Positions 42,702 through 50,611 of a stretch of DNA of 64,000 bases are shown in pieces. Origin of the DNA: Acidimicrobiia bacterium (GTDB lineage Bacteria > Acidobacteriota > Terriglobia > Bryobacterales > Bryobacteraceae); NCBI GenBank assembly GCA_016871315.1, contig VFZE01000021.1, positions 29,728 to 93,727 of the forward strand, given 5' to 3'. The translations under genes were made by a program, and so were the position numbers. The notes below the pieces were generated by a model. It saw only the letters and a program-made list of their open reading frames with translations. It searched no databases and was not told the DNA's origin. Position 1 is the first letter of the stretch. Each line of letters opens with the position of its first letter.

Positions 42702-44554
42702 AACCGGATGCGTTATGCATGGGCTGCATGGAGGATCGGGGGGAGTTGGATCCATGTCCCCGCTGCGGCTGGGCGGAGGCCACCCGCCCCGAGTCGTCCC
42801 TGTATATGCCCGCACGAACCTTGTTGGGCGAACGTTACCTCGTCGGGCGTGTTCTCGGATACGGTGGATTCGGAATCACTTATCTGGGATGGGATCTTTC
42901 GCTGGCGCGCAAGGTGGCCATCAAGGAGTACATGCCGAGCGGAGTAGCCTCCCGCGGTTCCGGCGAGTTGAGCGTTACCATTTTTCACGGCCAGTCCGCC
43001 GAGGAATTCCAATACGGCATGGACCAGTTTCTGGAGGAGGGGCGGACTGTCGCCCGGTTTCAATATGAGCCGGGAATCGTGAAGGTGATCGATTTTGTGA
43101 AGTCGAATGGGACGGCCTACCTCGTCCTGGAACACCTGCGCGGGCACACGCTTGAAACCGGGCTGATTCAAAGAGGCGGCCGCATCCCGTTCGAGGAAGC
43201 GCGGCGCATTCTGATTCCTGTTATGGATGCGTTGTGCGAAGTCCACCGGGAGACGTTTCTGCACCGGGACGTGAGTCCGGATAATATCTTTCTGCTGGAT
43301 AACGGCGGCGTGAAGCTGATCGATTTCGGTGCCGCCCGTAACGCACTGCGGCAACGCAGCAGGAACCTCTCCGTCATCCTGAAGGAAGGCTACGCGCCCC
43401 CGGAGCAGTATAGCAGCAAGGGGAGGCAAGGCCCGTGGACTGACGTCTACGGAGTAGCCGCGACGCTTTATCGGACCATCACCGGTGTGGTTCCCCCCGC
43501 TTCGCTGGACAGGCGCGAGGCCGACGAGTTGCAGCCTCCATCGCGGCTGGGAGTAGCGATTCCGGAGGCGGCCGAGGCGGCGCTGATGAAGGCGCTCGCG
43601 CTCGATCTTAGTGTGCGGTTCCCCTCGGTTCAGGACTTCCTGGCAGGGATGGAAGGCTCCTCCGGCAGAGGGGCGGCCGTGCCGCCTCCGGCTCCGCCCG
43701 ATCCCGTGCCGCCGCCACCTCCGCCTCCGGTACTGCCGCGGTGGCTTCAGATGGCGGGCTTGGGCGCTGTTTCGGTCTTGGTTCTGGCCTACTTCATGCG
43801 CCCGGATCCCACGGCGCCGGCAGTCTCGCCAACGCCAGCGAAACAGGAGGAGAAACAGACACAGAGGCAGGTCCCGCCTAAGGGACCGGAGCAGGCGCAG
43901 AGGCGCGAGCAGCCACAGAGACGGGAGCCGTTCAGGGAGCAAACCGAGAGACTGCCGCAACCGCAAAGGCGTGATGAGCCATCGGGTAATCGGGAACGTC
44001 CTAACATCCCCGCGCAGCCGCCACAGCAGTTTGTTCCGCAGCAGAGCGCCCGGCCTGCGCCCAGCTACGACGATCTGATCCATTCCTTCCGGTCACGCGG
44101 CGGGTTCTCCGTGCAACTGGCGCGCCAGGCGATTGCCCTGGACCCGAACCGGCCCGAGGCGTATGAAGCCCTTGGCGGCTTCGACCTGCAGCGGGGCGAT
44201 ATCGGCTCCGCCGAAGCGAATTTCAAGGCGGCCATCGCCAGGGGCGGCAACGCCAGCTTCCGTGTCAAACACGACCACGCACGCTTGACCTTCGCCACCT
44301 ACTGCGCTGGCACGCTGACGATTTCCCGTGACCGTGTTGCTTTTGCCGGCTCGGAAGACCGCTTTGACGTCGCCCGCACGGAAGTGAAGGAAGCCAAAGC
44401 CAACAAGCGATTCATGCCGTTTGGCGGCAGCCGTTCCGGTGAACAGCATCCATTTCATCTCGAGACCAGGAGCCGCAACTTCAATCTCGTCTCGGCAGGC
44501 AGGCTGCAAGAACAGGAGATGCAATTGATTCTGTCGCTGATCAACAACCCCTGA
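42698..44554 (+). CDS. Ser/Thr protein kinase with N-terminal zinc ribbon and C-terminal repeat/PH-like part
   Basis: 618 residues from GTG 42698 (GTGA overlap); a longer open frame from 42530 lies inside the phosphatase gene. Zinc ribbon: C7, C10, C20, C23. Kinase: glycine loop VLGYGGFGITYLG, lysine K76 in VAIKEYMPSG, HRDVSPDNIFL, LIDFGAARNA and the APE-like APPEQYSSKG. The FGITY type is common in bacterial hybrid kinases. After residue 345 or so comes a Pro-rich tract, a membrane segment (LQMAGLGAVSVLVLAYFM), a Gln/Arg/Pro linker, a TPR-like pair (ALDPNRPEAYEALGGFDLQR) and a beta-rich C-terminal domain (AGTLTISRDRVAFAG). Last gene of the operon. Confidence 0.9.
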   Translation: MKPDALCMGCMEDRGELDPCPRCGWAEATRPESSLYMPARTLLGERYLVGRVLGYGGFGITYLGWDLSLARKVAIKEYMPSGVASRGSGELSVTIFHGQSAEEFQYGMDQFLEEGRTVARFQYEPGIVKVIDFVKSNGTAYLVLEHLRGHTLETGLIQRGGRIPFEEARRILIPVMDALCEVHRETFLHRDVSPDNIFLLDNGGVKLIDFGAARNALRQRSRNLSVILKEGYAPPEQYSSKGRQGPWTDVYGVAATLYRTITGVVPPASLDRREADELQPPSRLGVAIPEAAEAALMKALALDLSVRFPSVQDFLAGMEGSSGRGAAVPPPAPPDPVPPPPPPPVLPRWLQMAGLGAVSVLVLAYFMRPDPTAPAVSPTPAKQEEKQTQRQVPPKGPEQAQRREQPQRREPFREQTERLPQPQRRDEPSGNRERPNIPAQPPQQFVPQQSARPAPSYDDLIHSFRSRGGFSVQLARQAIALDPNRPEAYEALGGFDLQRGDIGSAEANFKAAIARGGNASFRVKHDHARLTFATYCAGTLTISRDRVAFAGSEDRFDVARTEVKEAKANKRFMPFGGSRSGEQHPFHLETRSRNFNLVSAGRLQEQEMQLILSLINNP

Positions 44555-44591
44555 CGGTTCACCGGGATTCTGTGCCAGTTTCCTCGAGCCG

Positions 44592-45377
44592 CTAAAACCG
44601 GTTCCCCGTGAACCCGCCGTCCACGTAGATCTCCGTCCCCGTCACAAAGCTCCCCGCCTTGCGCGACACCAGCAGCAGCATCGCCCCGATCAGCTCCGGC
44701 GGCTCCCCGAACCGCGCCATCGGCGTCTGCCCCATGATGTTCGCCACACGGTCCTTATCCAGAATCTTCCGGTTCTGCTCGGCCGGGAAAAAGCCCGGGC
44801 ACAGCGAATTCACCCGAACCTTCCGCGTCGCATACTCGCGCGCTACGTTCTTGGTGTAGTTCAGCACCGCCGCCTTCGACGCCGAATAGGCGAACACGCG
44901 CGACAGCGGCAGGTGCGACGTCACGCTACCGATATTCAGAATCGAACCACCCTCGGCCTGCGACGCCATCTGCGGCGCAAACAGCTGGCAGCCCCAATGC
45001 GTCGCCTTCAGGTTCGTATCGATCACACGTTCCCAATCCGCATCGGGAATCTGCTCGTATGGCACTGCCGAGTTCACCCCCGCGCAGTTCACCAGAATAT
45101 CCACCGCGCCGCGTTCGGCCACCACCTTATCGCGCAGCGCCTGAATCGACTCGCGGCTGGTCACGTCCACTTCGCGGTAAGCCGCCTTGCCGCCCAGCTT
45201 TTCGATTGCCGCAACACGCTCCGCCCCGCGCTCGGCGCTGCGTCCGGCCACCACCACATACGCACCGGCCTGCGCCAAACCCTCGCACAGCGCGCCGCCG
45301 AGCACGCCCGTGCCGCCGATCACCACCGCCGTCTGCCCGTCCAGTCCAAATAAACCCTGCAAGTATTCTTTTGCCAT
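44592..45377 (-). CDS. Short-chain dehydrogenase/reductase
   Basis: 261 residues. Rossmann VVIGGTGVLGGALCEGLAQAG, LVNCAGVNSAVPYEQIP, and the catalytic SVTSHLPLSRVFAYSASKAAV with Ser, Tyr and Lys. CPGFFPAEQNRKIL and the C-terminal FVTGTEIYVDGGFTG are typical of classical SDRs related to mannonate/gluconate oxidoreductases. It stands alone, convergent with the kinase gene and divergent from the atp genes. Substrate probably a sugar acid, but not certain. Confidence 0.88.
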   Translation of the reverse strand: MAKEYLQGLFGLDGQTAVVIGGTGVLGGALCEGLAQAGAYVVVAGRSAERGAERVAAIEKLGGKAAYREVDVTSRESIQALRDKVVAERGAVDILVNCAGVNSAVPYEQIPDADWERVIDTNLKATHWGCQLFAPQMASQAEGGSILNIGSVTSHLPLSRVFAYSASKAAVLNYTKNVAREYATRKVRVNSLCPGFFPAEQNRKILDKDRVANIMGQTPMARFGEPPELIGAMLLLVSRKAGSFVTGTEIYVDGGFTGNRF

Positions 45378-45424
45378 AGGAAACCTTCAATTATCGCCCA
45401 AACGCCGCGGTACAATCATTCCCG

Positions 45425-45655
45425 TTGGAGCCCTCGCGCAAAAACAACGAGAACAAAAATGTCTGGCGGCAGGTCAGCCGCTACACGACACTCGCCATGC
45501 TTTTGCCCACCTCCATCTTCGTCGGCTACGCCATCGGCTACCTGCTCGACAAATCCTTCGGCACCACCTGGCTCAAGATCCTGTTCCTCCTATTAGGCAT
45601 CGCCGCCGGCTTCGTCGAACTGATCCGCCAGGTCCAGAAGGACATCCGTGACTGA
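45425..45655 (+). CDS. atpZ: AtpZ/AtpI-like small F-ATPase accessory membrane protein
   Basis: 76 residues with two membrane helices (YTTLAMLLPTSIFVGYAIGY and LKILFLLLGIAAGFVELIRQ), the GYLLDKSFGTTWLK loop and a basic tail (QVQKDIRD), typical of AtpZ. The annotated start is TTG at 45425 and is uncertain. It leads the ATP-synthase genes, overlapping atpI by 8 nt. Such proteins help Mg2+ handling or c-ring assembly. Confidence 0.78.
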   Translation: MEPSRKNNENKNVWRQVSRYTTLAMLLPTSIFVGYAIGYLLDKSFGTTWLKILFLLLGIAAGFVELIRQVQKDIRD

Positions 45656-46043
45656 GTCCGGCCAGGAGCAGTTCTATCGCGACGCCATGCGCCGCATCTA
45701 CTTGAACCTCCTCTGGCTCTCCGCGGCCGGAACGCTCGCCTCGACCATCGGGGGAGGCTGGCGCGCCGGAGCCGGTTTCGCCGCCGGAGCCGCCGTCTCC
45801 GTCTTCAACTTCCGCTGGTTCCACAAGCTGGTCGACGCCCTCGGCCCCACGCAGGGTCCCTCACGCTCCAAGGCCGGAATGGCTTGGTTTCTCGGCTTTC
45901 GCTACCTCATCTTCGGCCTCGGAGCCTATGCTATAGTGAGATACTTCAGGATCCAGCCAGCCTATCTGGTCGCCGGCCTGCTTGTCGTGGTCGCCGCCGT
46001 CATGCTCGAAATCCTGTACGAACTCGTTTATGCCCGAACATGA
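45648..46043 (+). CDS. atpI: ATP synthase accessory subunit I
   Basis: 131 residues from GTG 45648 with four hydrophobic helices (NLLWLSAAGTLASTIGGGW, AGAGFAAGAAVSVFNFRWF, FLGFRYLIFGLGAYAIVRYF, YLVAGLLVVVAAVMLEILY). Size, topology and place in front of atpB fit AtpI, which assists assembly of the c-ring. The stop overlaps the atpB start by 14 nt. Confidence 0.78.
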   Translation: MTESGQEQFYRDAMRRIYLNLLWLSAAGTLASTIGGGWRAGAGFAAGAAVSVFNFRWFHKLVDALGPTQGPSRSKAGMAWFLGFRYLIFGLGAYAIVRYFRIQPAYLVAGLLVVVAAVMLEILYELVYART

Positions 46044-46767
46044 GCTGTATATCACGCAGCTGTTCAACCAGTTTCTCGCCGGTCCCGCCAACGCCATCCT
46101 CAACCTCCTAGGCGAACCCGCCGCCGACCCGTCCAAGCCCTGGGCCAATTGGATGACCATGCAGATCGTCGTGCTGCTGATCATGATCGCGATCTTTGCC
46201 ATCCTGCGCCCCAAGATCAGCATGGACAAGCCCGGCAAGATGCAGCACATCTTCGAGGTGGTCTGGAACTTCCTCCACGGCCAGTCCGAGGAGATCGTCG
46301 GCCATCACGGCCCGCACTACCTCCACATGTTCGGCACCATTTTCCTGTTCGTGGCCTTCGCCAACCTGCTTGGCTTGATTCCGCTGTTTGAATCGCCCAC
46401 CATGTTCCCGCAGGTGCCCCTCGGCATCGCGATGATGACCTTCTTCTACTACAACATCATGGGCGCCTCCGCCCAGGGCGTCATCGGCCACTTGAAACAC
46501 TTCGCCGGCCCGGTCTGGTACCTGGCCCCGCTGATGATTCCCATCGAAATCGTCAGCCACCTCGCCCGCCCGCTTTCGCTCACCATCCGCTTGTTCGCCA
46601 ACATGTACGCCGGCGAGCAGGTCACCATCGTCTTCCTCGGGCTGGTGCCGCTGCTGGTTCCCACGGTATTCATGGGCCTGCACGTCTTCGTCGCGCTATT
46701 GCAGGCTTACATCTTTGTGCTGCTGACCATGGTCTACGTCTCCGAGGCGGTGGCGCACGAACACTAA
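46030..46767 (+). CDS. atpB: F0F1 ATP synthase subunit a
   Basis: 245 residues from ATG 46030. The family signature is intact: SHLARPLSLTIRLFANMYAG contains the essential arginine (SLTIRLFANM), and AYIFVLLTMVYVSEAVAHEH ends it. Five to six membrane helices. It forms the ion half-channels against the c-ring. Start chosen for the MPEHELYITQLFNQFL opening. Confidence 0.95.
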   Translation: MPEHELYITQLFNQFLAGPANAILNLLGEPAADPSKPWANWMTMQIVVLLIMIAIFAILRPKISMDKPGKMQHIFEVVWNFLHGQSEEIVGHHGPHYLHMFGTIFLFVAFANLLGLIPLFESPTMFPQVPLGIAMMTFFYYNIMGASAQGVIGHLKHFAGPVWYLAPLMIPIEIVSHLARPLSLTIRLFANMYAGEQVTIVFLGLVPLLVPTVFMGLHVFVALLQAYIFVLLTMVYVSEAVAHEH

Positions 46768-46861
46768 TACGGCTTGATAAAGCGTCTTCAGCGTGAGCCC
46801 GTCTGCTTGAGGATGACGGGAACCACCTCCTGGACGCGATTGATAAAAGGAGAAAGTTGAA

Positions 46862-47158
46862 ATGAAAACCAAAACGGTTCTGCTTCTGTTGGCGCTGTTC
46901 ATGCTCGCCAGCCCGATGATGGCCCAAGGTACCTCCGGGGCCACCAACTGGGTTGCGATCACCTCCGGCTTCTCGATGGCCATCGCCTCCGCCGTCTGCG
47001 GTCTGGCTCAGGCCAAAGCTGTCGCGGCTTCGGCGGAAGGCATGGCGCGCAACCCCGGCGCCGCCGCCTCCATCCGCTTCGCTCTCATTCTCGGTCTCGC
47101 CCTGATTGAGTCGCTGGCGCTCTACACGCTCGTGATCGTCTTCATCAAGGTCGTCTAA
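46862..47158 (+). CDS. atpE: F0F1 ATP synthase subunit c
   Basis: 98 residues, two helices, with a 21-residue hydrophobic leader (VLLLLALFMLASPMMAQ) in front of the usual hairpin; AAGGAG lies upstream. The hairpin loop is ARNPGAAA. The ion-binding glutamate is E83 in ALIESLALY. By ungapped alignment to the Ilyobacter tartaricus c-subunit (offset 18, numbers from memory), Q50, E83, S84 and Y88 match the sodium ligands Q32, E65, S66 and Y70. Sodium coupling is therefore possible. The other ATP-synthase genes are not adjacent; a terminator follows at once. Confidence 0.93.
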   Translation: MKTKTVLLLLALFMLASPMMAQGTSGATNWVAITSGFSMAIASAVCGLAQAKAVAASAEGMARNPGAAASIRFALILGLALIESLALYTLVIVFIKVV

Positions 47159-47180
47159 CCCCGATCCTCGATTTTCCGGA

Positions 47181-47207
47181 GGGGCAGGCGTTGCAGCCTG
47201 CCCCTTT
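47181..47207 (+). terminator. Rho-independent terminator of the atp operon
   Basis: Perfect 9-bp stem GGGGCAGGC / GCCTGCCCC (47181-47189 and 47196-47204) with a six-base loop and a short T-run, 22 nt after the atpE stop. It closes the atpZIBE transcript before the aldolase gene. Confidence 0.88.
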
Positions 47208-47220
47208 GCTCTGTCTGCAT

Positions 47221-48108
47221 ATGCTGAAATTCCCAGGCATCTATCCCCCCATCGCCACCCCGTTCGATCACAAAGGGGACATCTACAAAGCCAAGCTCCG
47301 CCACAACGTCGAAAAGTGGAACAAGGTCGGCCTCTCCGGCTACGTCGTCTGCGGCTCCACCGGCGAATCGGTCTATCTCACCACCGAGGAAAAGATTTCG
47401 TTGTTTGAGATGGTGGCTGAATACGCCGCCCCCGAGAAGCTCCTCATGGCCGGAACCGGTGTCGAAAGCGTCCGCGAGACCGTCGCTCTCACCAACCGCG
47501 CCGCCGAGGCCGGCTACAAGGCCGCCATGGTGCGAACCCCGCATTACTACAAGAACCTGCTCAACAACGTCGAGGCGCAGTGTCTCTACTTCGCCTCCGT
47601 CGCCGACCAAGCGAAGATCCCGCTCATGATCTACAACTGGCCCCAGGCCACCGGCCTCGACATTCACCCCGACGCCGTCGTCCGCCTCTCCGAGCACCCC
47701 AACATCCTCGCCATCAAGGAAAGCTCCGGCAATCTCGAAAAGGTCATGCAAATGATCCGTGAAGTGAAGCCCGGCTTTCAGGTTCTCACCGGCTCTGCCC
47801 CCACGCTGTGGCCCTCTTTCCAAATCGGAGCCGTCGGAGCCGTCCTCGCCTTCGCCAACGCCGCTCCCTACGCGACCGTCACCATCTGGGAGGCCCACCG
47901 CACACGCGAAACCGAAGCCGGCCTTGACTGGCAAAACCGTATCGGCCGCCCGGCCGCCCTCGTCACCACCAAGCACGGCATCCCGGGACTCAAGTACGCG
48001 ATGGACCTGAACGGCTACTACGGCGGCCCCTGCCGCCTCCCCCTCCGCCCGCTCACCCCGGAAGCCAAACGCGAAATCGAAGACGCTTTCGCCGACCTCA
48101 GGGGCTAA
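47221..48108 (+). CDS. DapA/NanA-family pyruvate-type aldolase
   Basis: 295 residues from ATG 47221. GIYPPIATPFDHKGDIYKAK, GYVVCGSTGESVYLTTEE, the catalytic tyrosine region IPLMIYNWPQATG and the Schiff-base lysine in LAIKESSGNLEKVMQM define a class I aldolase/dehydratase of the DHDPS superfamily. The C-terminus (KHGIPGLKYAMDLNGYYGG) is closer to sugar-acid aldolases and 4-hydroxy-2-oxoglutarate aldolase types than to true DapA. Substrate unknown. Starts 14 nt past the terminator with its own promoter somewhere in that space. Confidence 0.87.
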   Translation: MLKFPGIYPPIATPFDHKGDIYKAKLRHNVEKWNKVGLSGYVVCGSTGESVYLTTEEKISLFEMVAEYAAPEKLLMAGTGVESVRETVALTNRAAEAGYKAAMVRTPHYYKNLLNNVEAQCLYFASVADQAKIPLMIYNWPQATGLDIHPDAVVRLSEHPNILAIKESSGNLEKVMQMIREVKPGFQVLTGSAPTLWPSFQIGAVGAVLAFANAAPYATVTIWEAHRTRETEAGLDWQNRIGRPAALVTTKHGIPGLKYAMDLNGYYGGPCRLPLRPLTPEAKREIEDAFADLRG

Positions 48109-48135
48109 GCCGACAGGGCGCGTGCGTGGACCGGT

Positions 48136-48456
48136 TCAACGAGCCAGTCGGACGAAGTCGCCATAGCGGGTGACAACATCATCGGCCGTCAGGAGGGTCA
48201 TATCCTCTGTCTTTGCCTGGGCAACCAGCATCCTGTCGAAAGGCTCGCGATGGTGCCAGGGCAACAAGGCAACCTCGCGTGTATGGGCTGACGTCAGCGG
48301 CAAGTTCTCAAAGTACTCTGCCTCGATCCTTTCCTCGAAATCGGCAGGCAGGCGCAGCTTCCCCAAGCTCTCCTTCAGCCAGATCTCCCAGAAGCTGACG
48401 GCGCTGACGAACACTGTATTCTCGGGTGAGCTGATCAGCGAGCGGGCCTGTTGCGC
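48136..48456 (-). pseudogene. VapC-type PIN toxin lacking its N-terminus
   Basis: The minus frame reads QQARSLISSPENTVFVSAVS, WEIWLKESLGKLRLPADFEE, and DRMLVAQAKTEDMTLLTADD, a typical PIN-domain VapC. Family members start about 25 residues earlier with LLLDTH, holding the first catalytic aspartate; here the frame meets the sulfatase stop codon at 48456-48458 instead. An internal GTG at 48414 would give only 92 residues without that aspartate. No antitoxin is next to it. Confidence 0.75.
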
Positions 48457-50312
48457 TAGCCCAAATCCGCCAGCGTCTTATCCACCAGGTTCTTCACGTA
48501 CCCGCTCATACGCTTGTCCGCTTTCGGATCCACGGTCGGCAGCGCGGCGATCTTTTCCTTTACCTTCCTCGCCTTCCCGTCCAGATAGTCCAGCGCGTTC
48601 ATCGCCAGCATGGAAACATAGACGCCGTTCTTCACCGGATCGGCCAGCTCCACCAGAATATCCACCGCACGTCCGGACTCCTCCGCCGTTCCGTACCTCC
48701 CCAGTGCATGCGCCGCCACCGCCCGCACACTGGGGGAAGCATCGCTCAGCGCCATGTCGAGATCGGTCCGCGCAAACGCCACTGCATTCGCGCCGCGCAT
48801 CAACAGCCCCATCGCCCCCCAATACCGTACCGCGCTGTCGCTATCGCGCAGATGCTTGGCCAGTTCCGGCGCCGCCGCCATCTTCATCGATGCGGCCAGC
48901 TCCGCCGCCGCCATCACACGCTCCATCGGATAGCGCCGGTCATCGTGCCCCATCTCATACGGCGTCGAACCTTCCGACCGCCGATGAATCTCATCCTCGG
49001 GCAGAAAACCCACATCGCGAATCGCCACGGCGTGCGCCTGCTGCGCCTTCCTCATCCGCTCCAGCGTCGCCTCAAACTTGGGCATCCCCGCCAGGTTCGT
49101 CACCTCGTAAGGGTCGATTTCCAAGTCGTATAACTCCTCCGGCGGCTTCGTCTCCCAGAACCTCTTCTGCGCCGCATCCAGCTTCCCTTCCTCATACAGC
49201 TTCTTCCACACCCGCGTCGTCGGCGTTTCGAACATGTAGTCGATATGCTGCCCGTAGATCTGGTGCGGCATGTAGTTCCGGATATAGACGTAGCGCTTGT
49301 CGCGAACGCTGCGCACCATGTCGTACCGCTCGTCCATCCTTCCCCGGAACCCATGCAGAAACTCCGGCTCAGGCGCTGGGTGCGGCCCCGCGAACGCGCG
49401 GCCCTGCATATGCTCCGGCGGCTTGATCCCCGCCAGGCTGAGCAGCGTCGGCGCCAGATCCACAAAGCCCACAAGCCGTTCCGACTTGCCGCCCGCGCGA
49501 TACCCAGCAGGCGCCAACTGCCGGAACTTCTCCGGCACATGCACGATCAGCGGCACCTGAAGTCCGGAGTTGTACGGCCAGCGCTTGCTGCGCGGCATCC
49601 CGGAGCCATGATCCCCATAGAAGAACACGATGGTGTCTTTGTCTAACCCATCCGCCTTAAGCTCCTCCAGTACTTTCCCCGCCATGCCGTCCATCGTCGT
49701 GATGTTGTCGTAGTACTGCGCCCAGTCATGCCGCACCTCCGGCGTGTCCGGATGATAGGGCGGAACGCGCACCTTCGCCGGATCGTGCGACAGCGTGTGC
49801 GGCCGCCGCCGGATCTGGCTCTCATGCGTGATCGTGAAATTGAAGATCGAGAAGAACGGCTGCCCCGCCGCCCGATTCCGCCAGTGCGCCTTGTTCGAGG
49901 TATCGTCCCACACCTTCCCCGTGTGCTGGAGATTGAAGTCTTCCTTGGAATTATTGCTGCAATAGTAGCCCGCCTCGCGCAGATAGTTTGGATACTTGAG
50001 GAACCGGTCGGGCAAGCGCGTCATGCTCCGCATGTGTTCGCTGCCGGTGGAGGCCGGATACATCCCGCTGATCAGCGCCGTCCGCGCCGGAGCGCATACC
50101 GGGGCATTCGACCAGCAATGCGAATAGAGCTGCCCGCGCCGCGCCAGCCCATCCAGATTCGGCGTGCTCGCGTAGCGGTCACCATAGGCGCCCAGGTGCG
50201 GCCCCGTGTCCTCGCAGGTGATCCACAGGATGTTCGGCCGCCCGGCGCTTTGTGCCAGTGTGCTGGCGGCGCTCAGTTGCAGGAAGTTTCGGCGGCGCAT
50301 GCTCTTCAGCAT
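48456..50312 (-). CDS. Secreted sulfatase with C-terminal HEAT-like repeats
   Basis: 618 residues. Start at 50312 or at the ATG of 50300 (MRRRNFLQLSAAS, a twin-arginine-like signal). LWITCEDTGPHLGAYGD and CAPARTALISGMYP hold the metal ligands and the formylglycine cysteine (CxPxR). FYGDHGSGMPRSKRWPYNSG continues the sulfatase fold. The last 160 residues contain HEAT-like repeats (AKHLRDSDSAVRYWGAMGLL, ALSDASPSVRAVAAHALGR). The sulfatase presumably acts on a sulfated glycan outside the cytoplasm. Maturation by an anaerobic sulfatase-maturing enzyme or FGE is needed, neither being in this window. Confidence 0.92.
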   Translation of the reverse strand: MLKSMRRRNFLQLSAASTLAQSAGRPNILWITCEDTGPHLGAYGDRYASTPNLDGLARRGQLYSHCWSNAPVCAPARTALISGMYPASTGSEHMRSMTRLPDRFLKYPNYLREAGYYCSNNSKEDFNLQHTGKVWDDTSNKAHWRNRAAGQPFFSIFNFTITHESQIRRRPHTLSHDPAKVRVPPYHPDTPEVRHDWAQYYDNITTMDGMAGKVLEELKADGLDKDTIVFFYGDHGSGMPRSKRWPYNSGLQVPLIVHVPEKFRQLAPAGYRAGGKSERLVGFVDLAPTLLSLAGIKPPEHMQGRAFAGPHPAPEPEFLHGFRGRMDERYDMVRSVRDKRYVYIRNYMPHQIYGQHIDYMFETPTTRVWKKLYEEGKLDAAQKRFWETKPPEELYDLEIDPYEVTNLAGMPKFEATLERMRKAQQAHAVAIRDVGFLPEDEIHRRSEGSTPYEMGHDDRRYPMERVMAAAELAASMKMAAAPELAKHLRDSDSAVRYWGAMGLLMRGANAVAFARTDLDMALSDASPSVRAVAAHALGRYGTAEESGRAVDILVELADPVKNGVYVSMLAMNALDYLDGKARKVKEKIAALPTVDPKADKRMSGYVKNLVDKTLADLG

Positions 50313-50333
50313 AACCGCCGGGGAATGATCCCG

Positions 50334-50507
50334 CTACCCCGCCATCAGCCCCTGCACCGCCGCCACCGTGCACAGAAGGAAAGTGAATCCCATCCAGCCA
50401 TAGTGAAGCCAGTTGCGCGTATAGCGCACAATCAGGATGAAGTCGGACTCATGCCTGTCCGGGAGCTGTGGCTCCAAGCCCAGCCTGGATTGTGGCGTTT
50501 CCCGCAT
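50334..50507 (-). CDS. Small single-pass membrane protein, 57 residues
   Basis: ATG 50507 to TAG 50334. The second half is hydrophobic and aromatic: ILIVRYTRNWLHYGWMGFTF then LLCTVAAVQGLMAG. It is preceded by a polar, charged N-terminus (RETPQSRLGLEPQLPDRHES). No family is recognised and no ribosome site is clear, so it may equally be the tail of a lost gene. It occupies the gap between the sulfatase and the phosphotriesterase. Confidence 0.35.
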   Translation of the reverse strand: MRETPQSRLGLEPQLPDRHESDFILIVRYTRNWLHYGWMGFTFLLCTVAAVQGLMAG

Positions 50508-50611
50508 GAAACGCCAGTATCAACGCGCCGCCTCTCATCAACAATAGGAAGCCCCTGCCCCGAGCGATGCACTTGTACCAGAACCGGCCCGTTCGCGGTT
50601 ACGGTACTTGA

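Noticed and set aside
38432..44554. Type VI secretion regulatory locus or Zorya defence system
   Set aside because: FHA, PP2C and kinase recall type VI regulation, and ExbB/ExbD-like genes recall ZorAB, but no Tss structural genes, ClpV, helicase or nuclease partner is found on either side.
44556..44617. Inverted repeat GGTTCAC..GTGAACC between kinase and SDR genes
   Set aside because: The arms are imperfect, more than 40 nt apart and one lies in the SDR coding end, so a terminator function is not supported.
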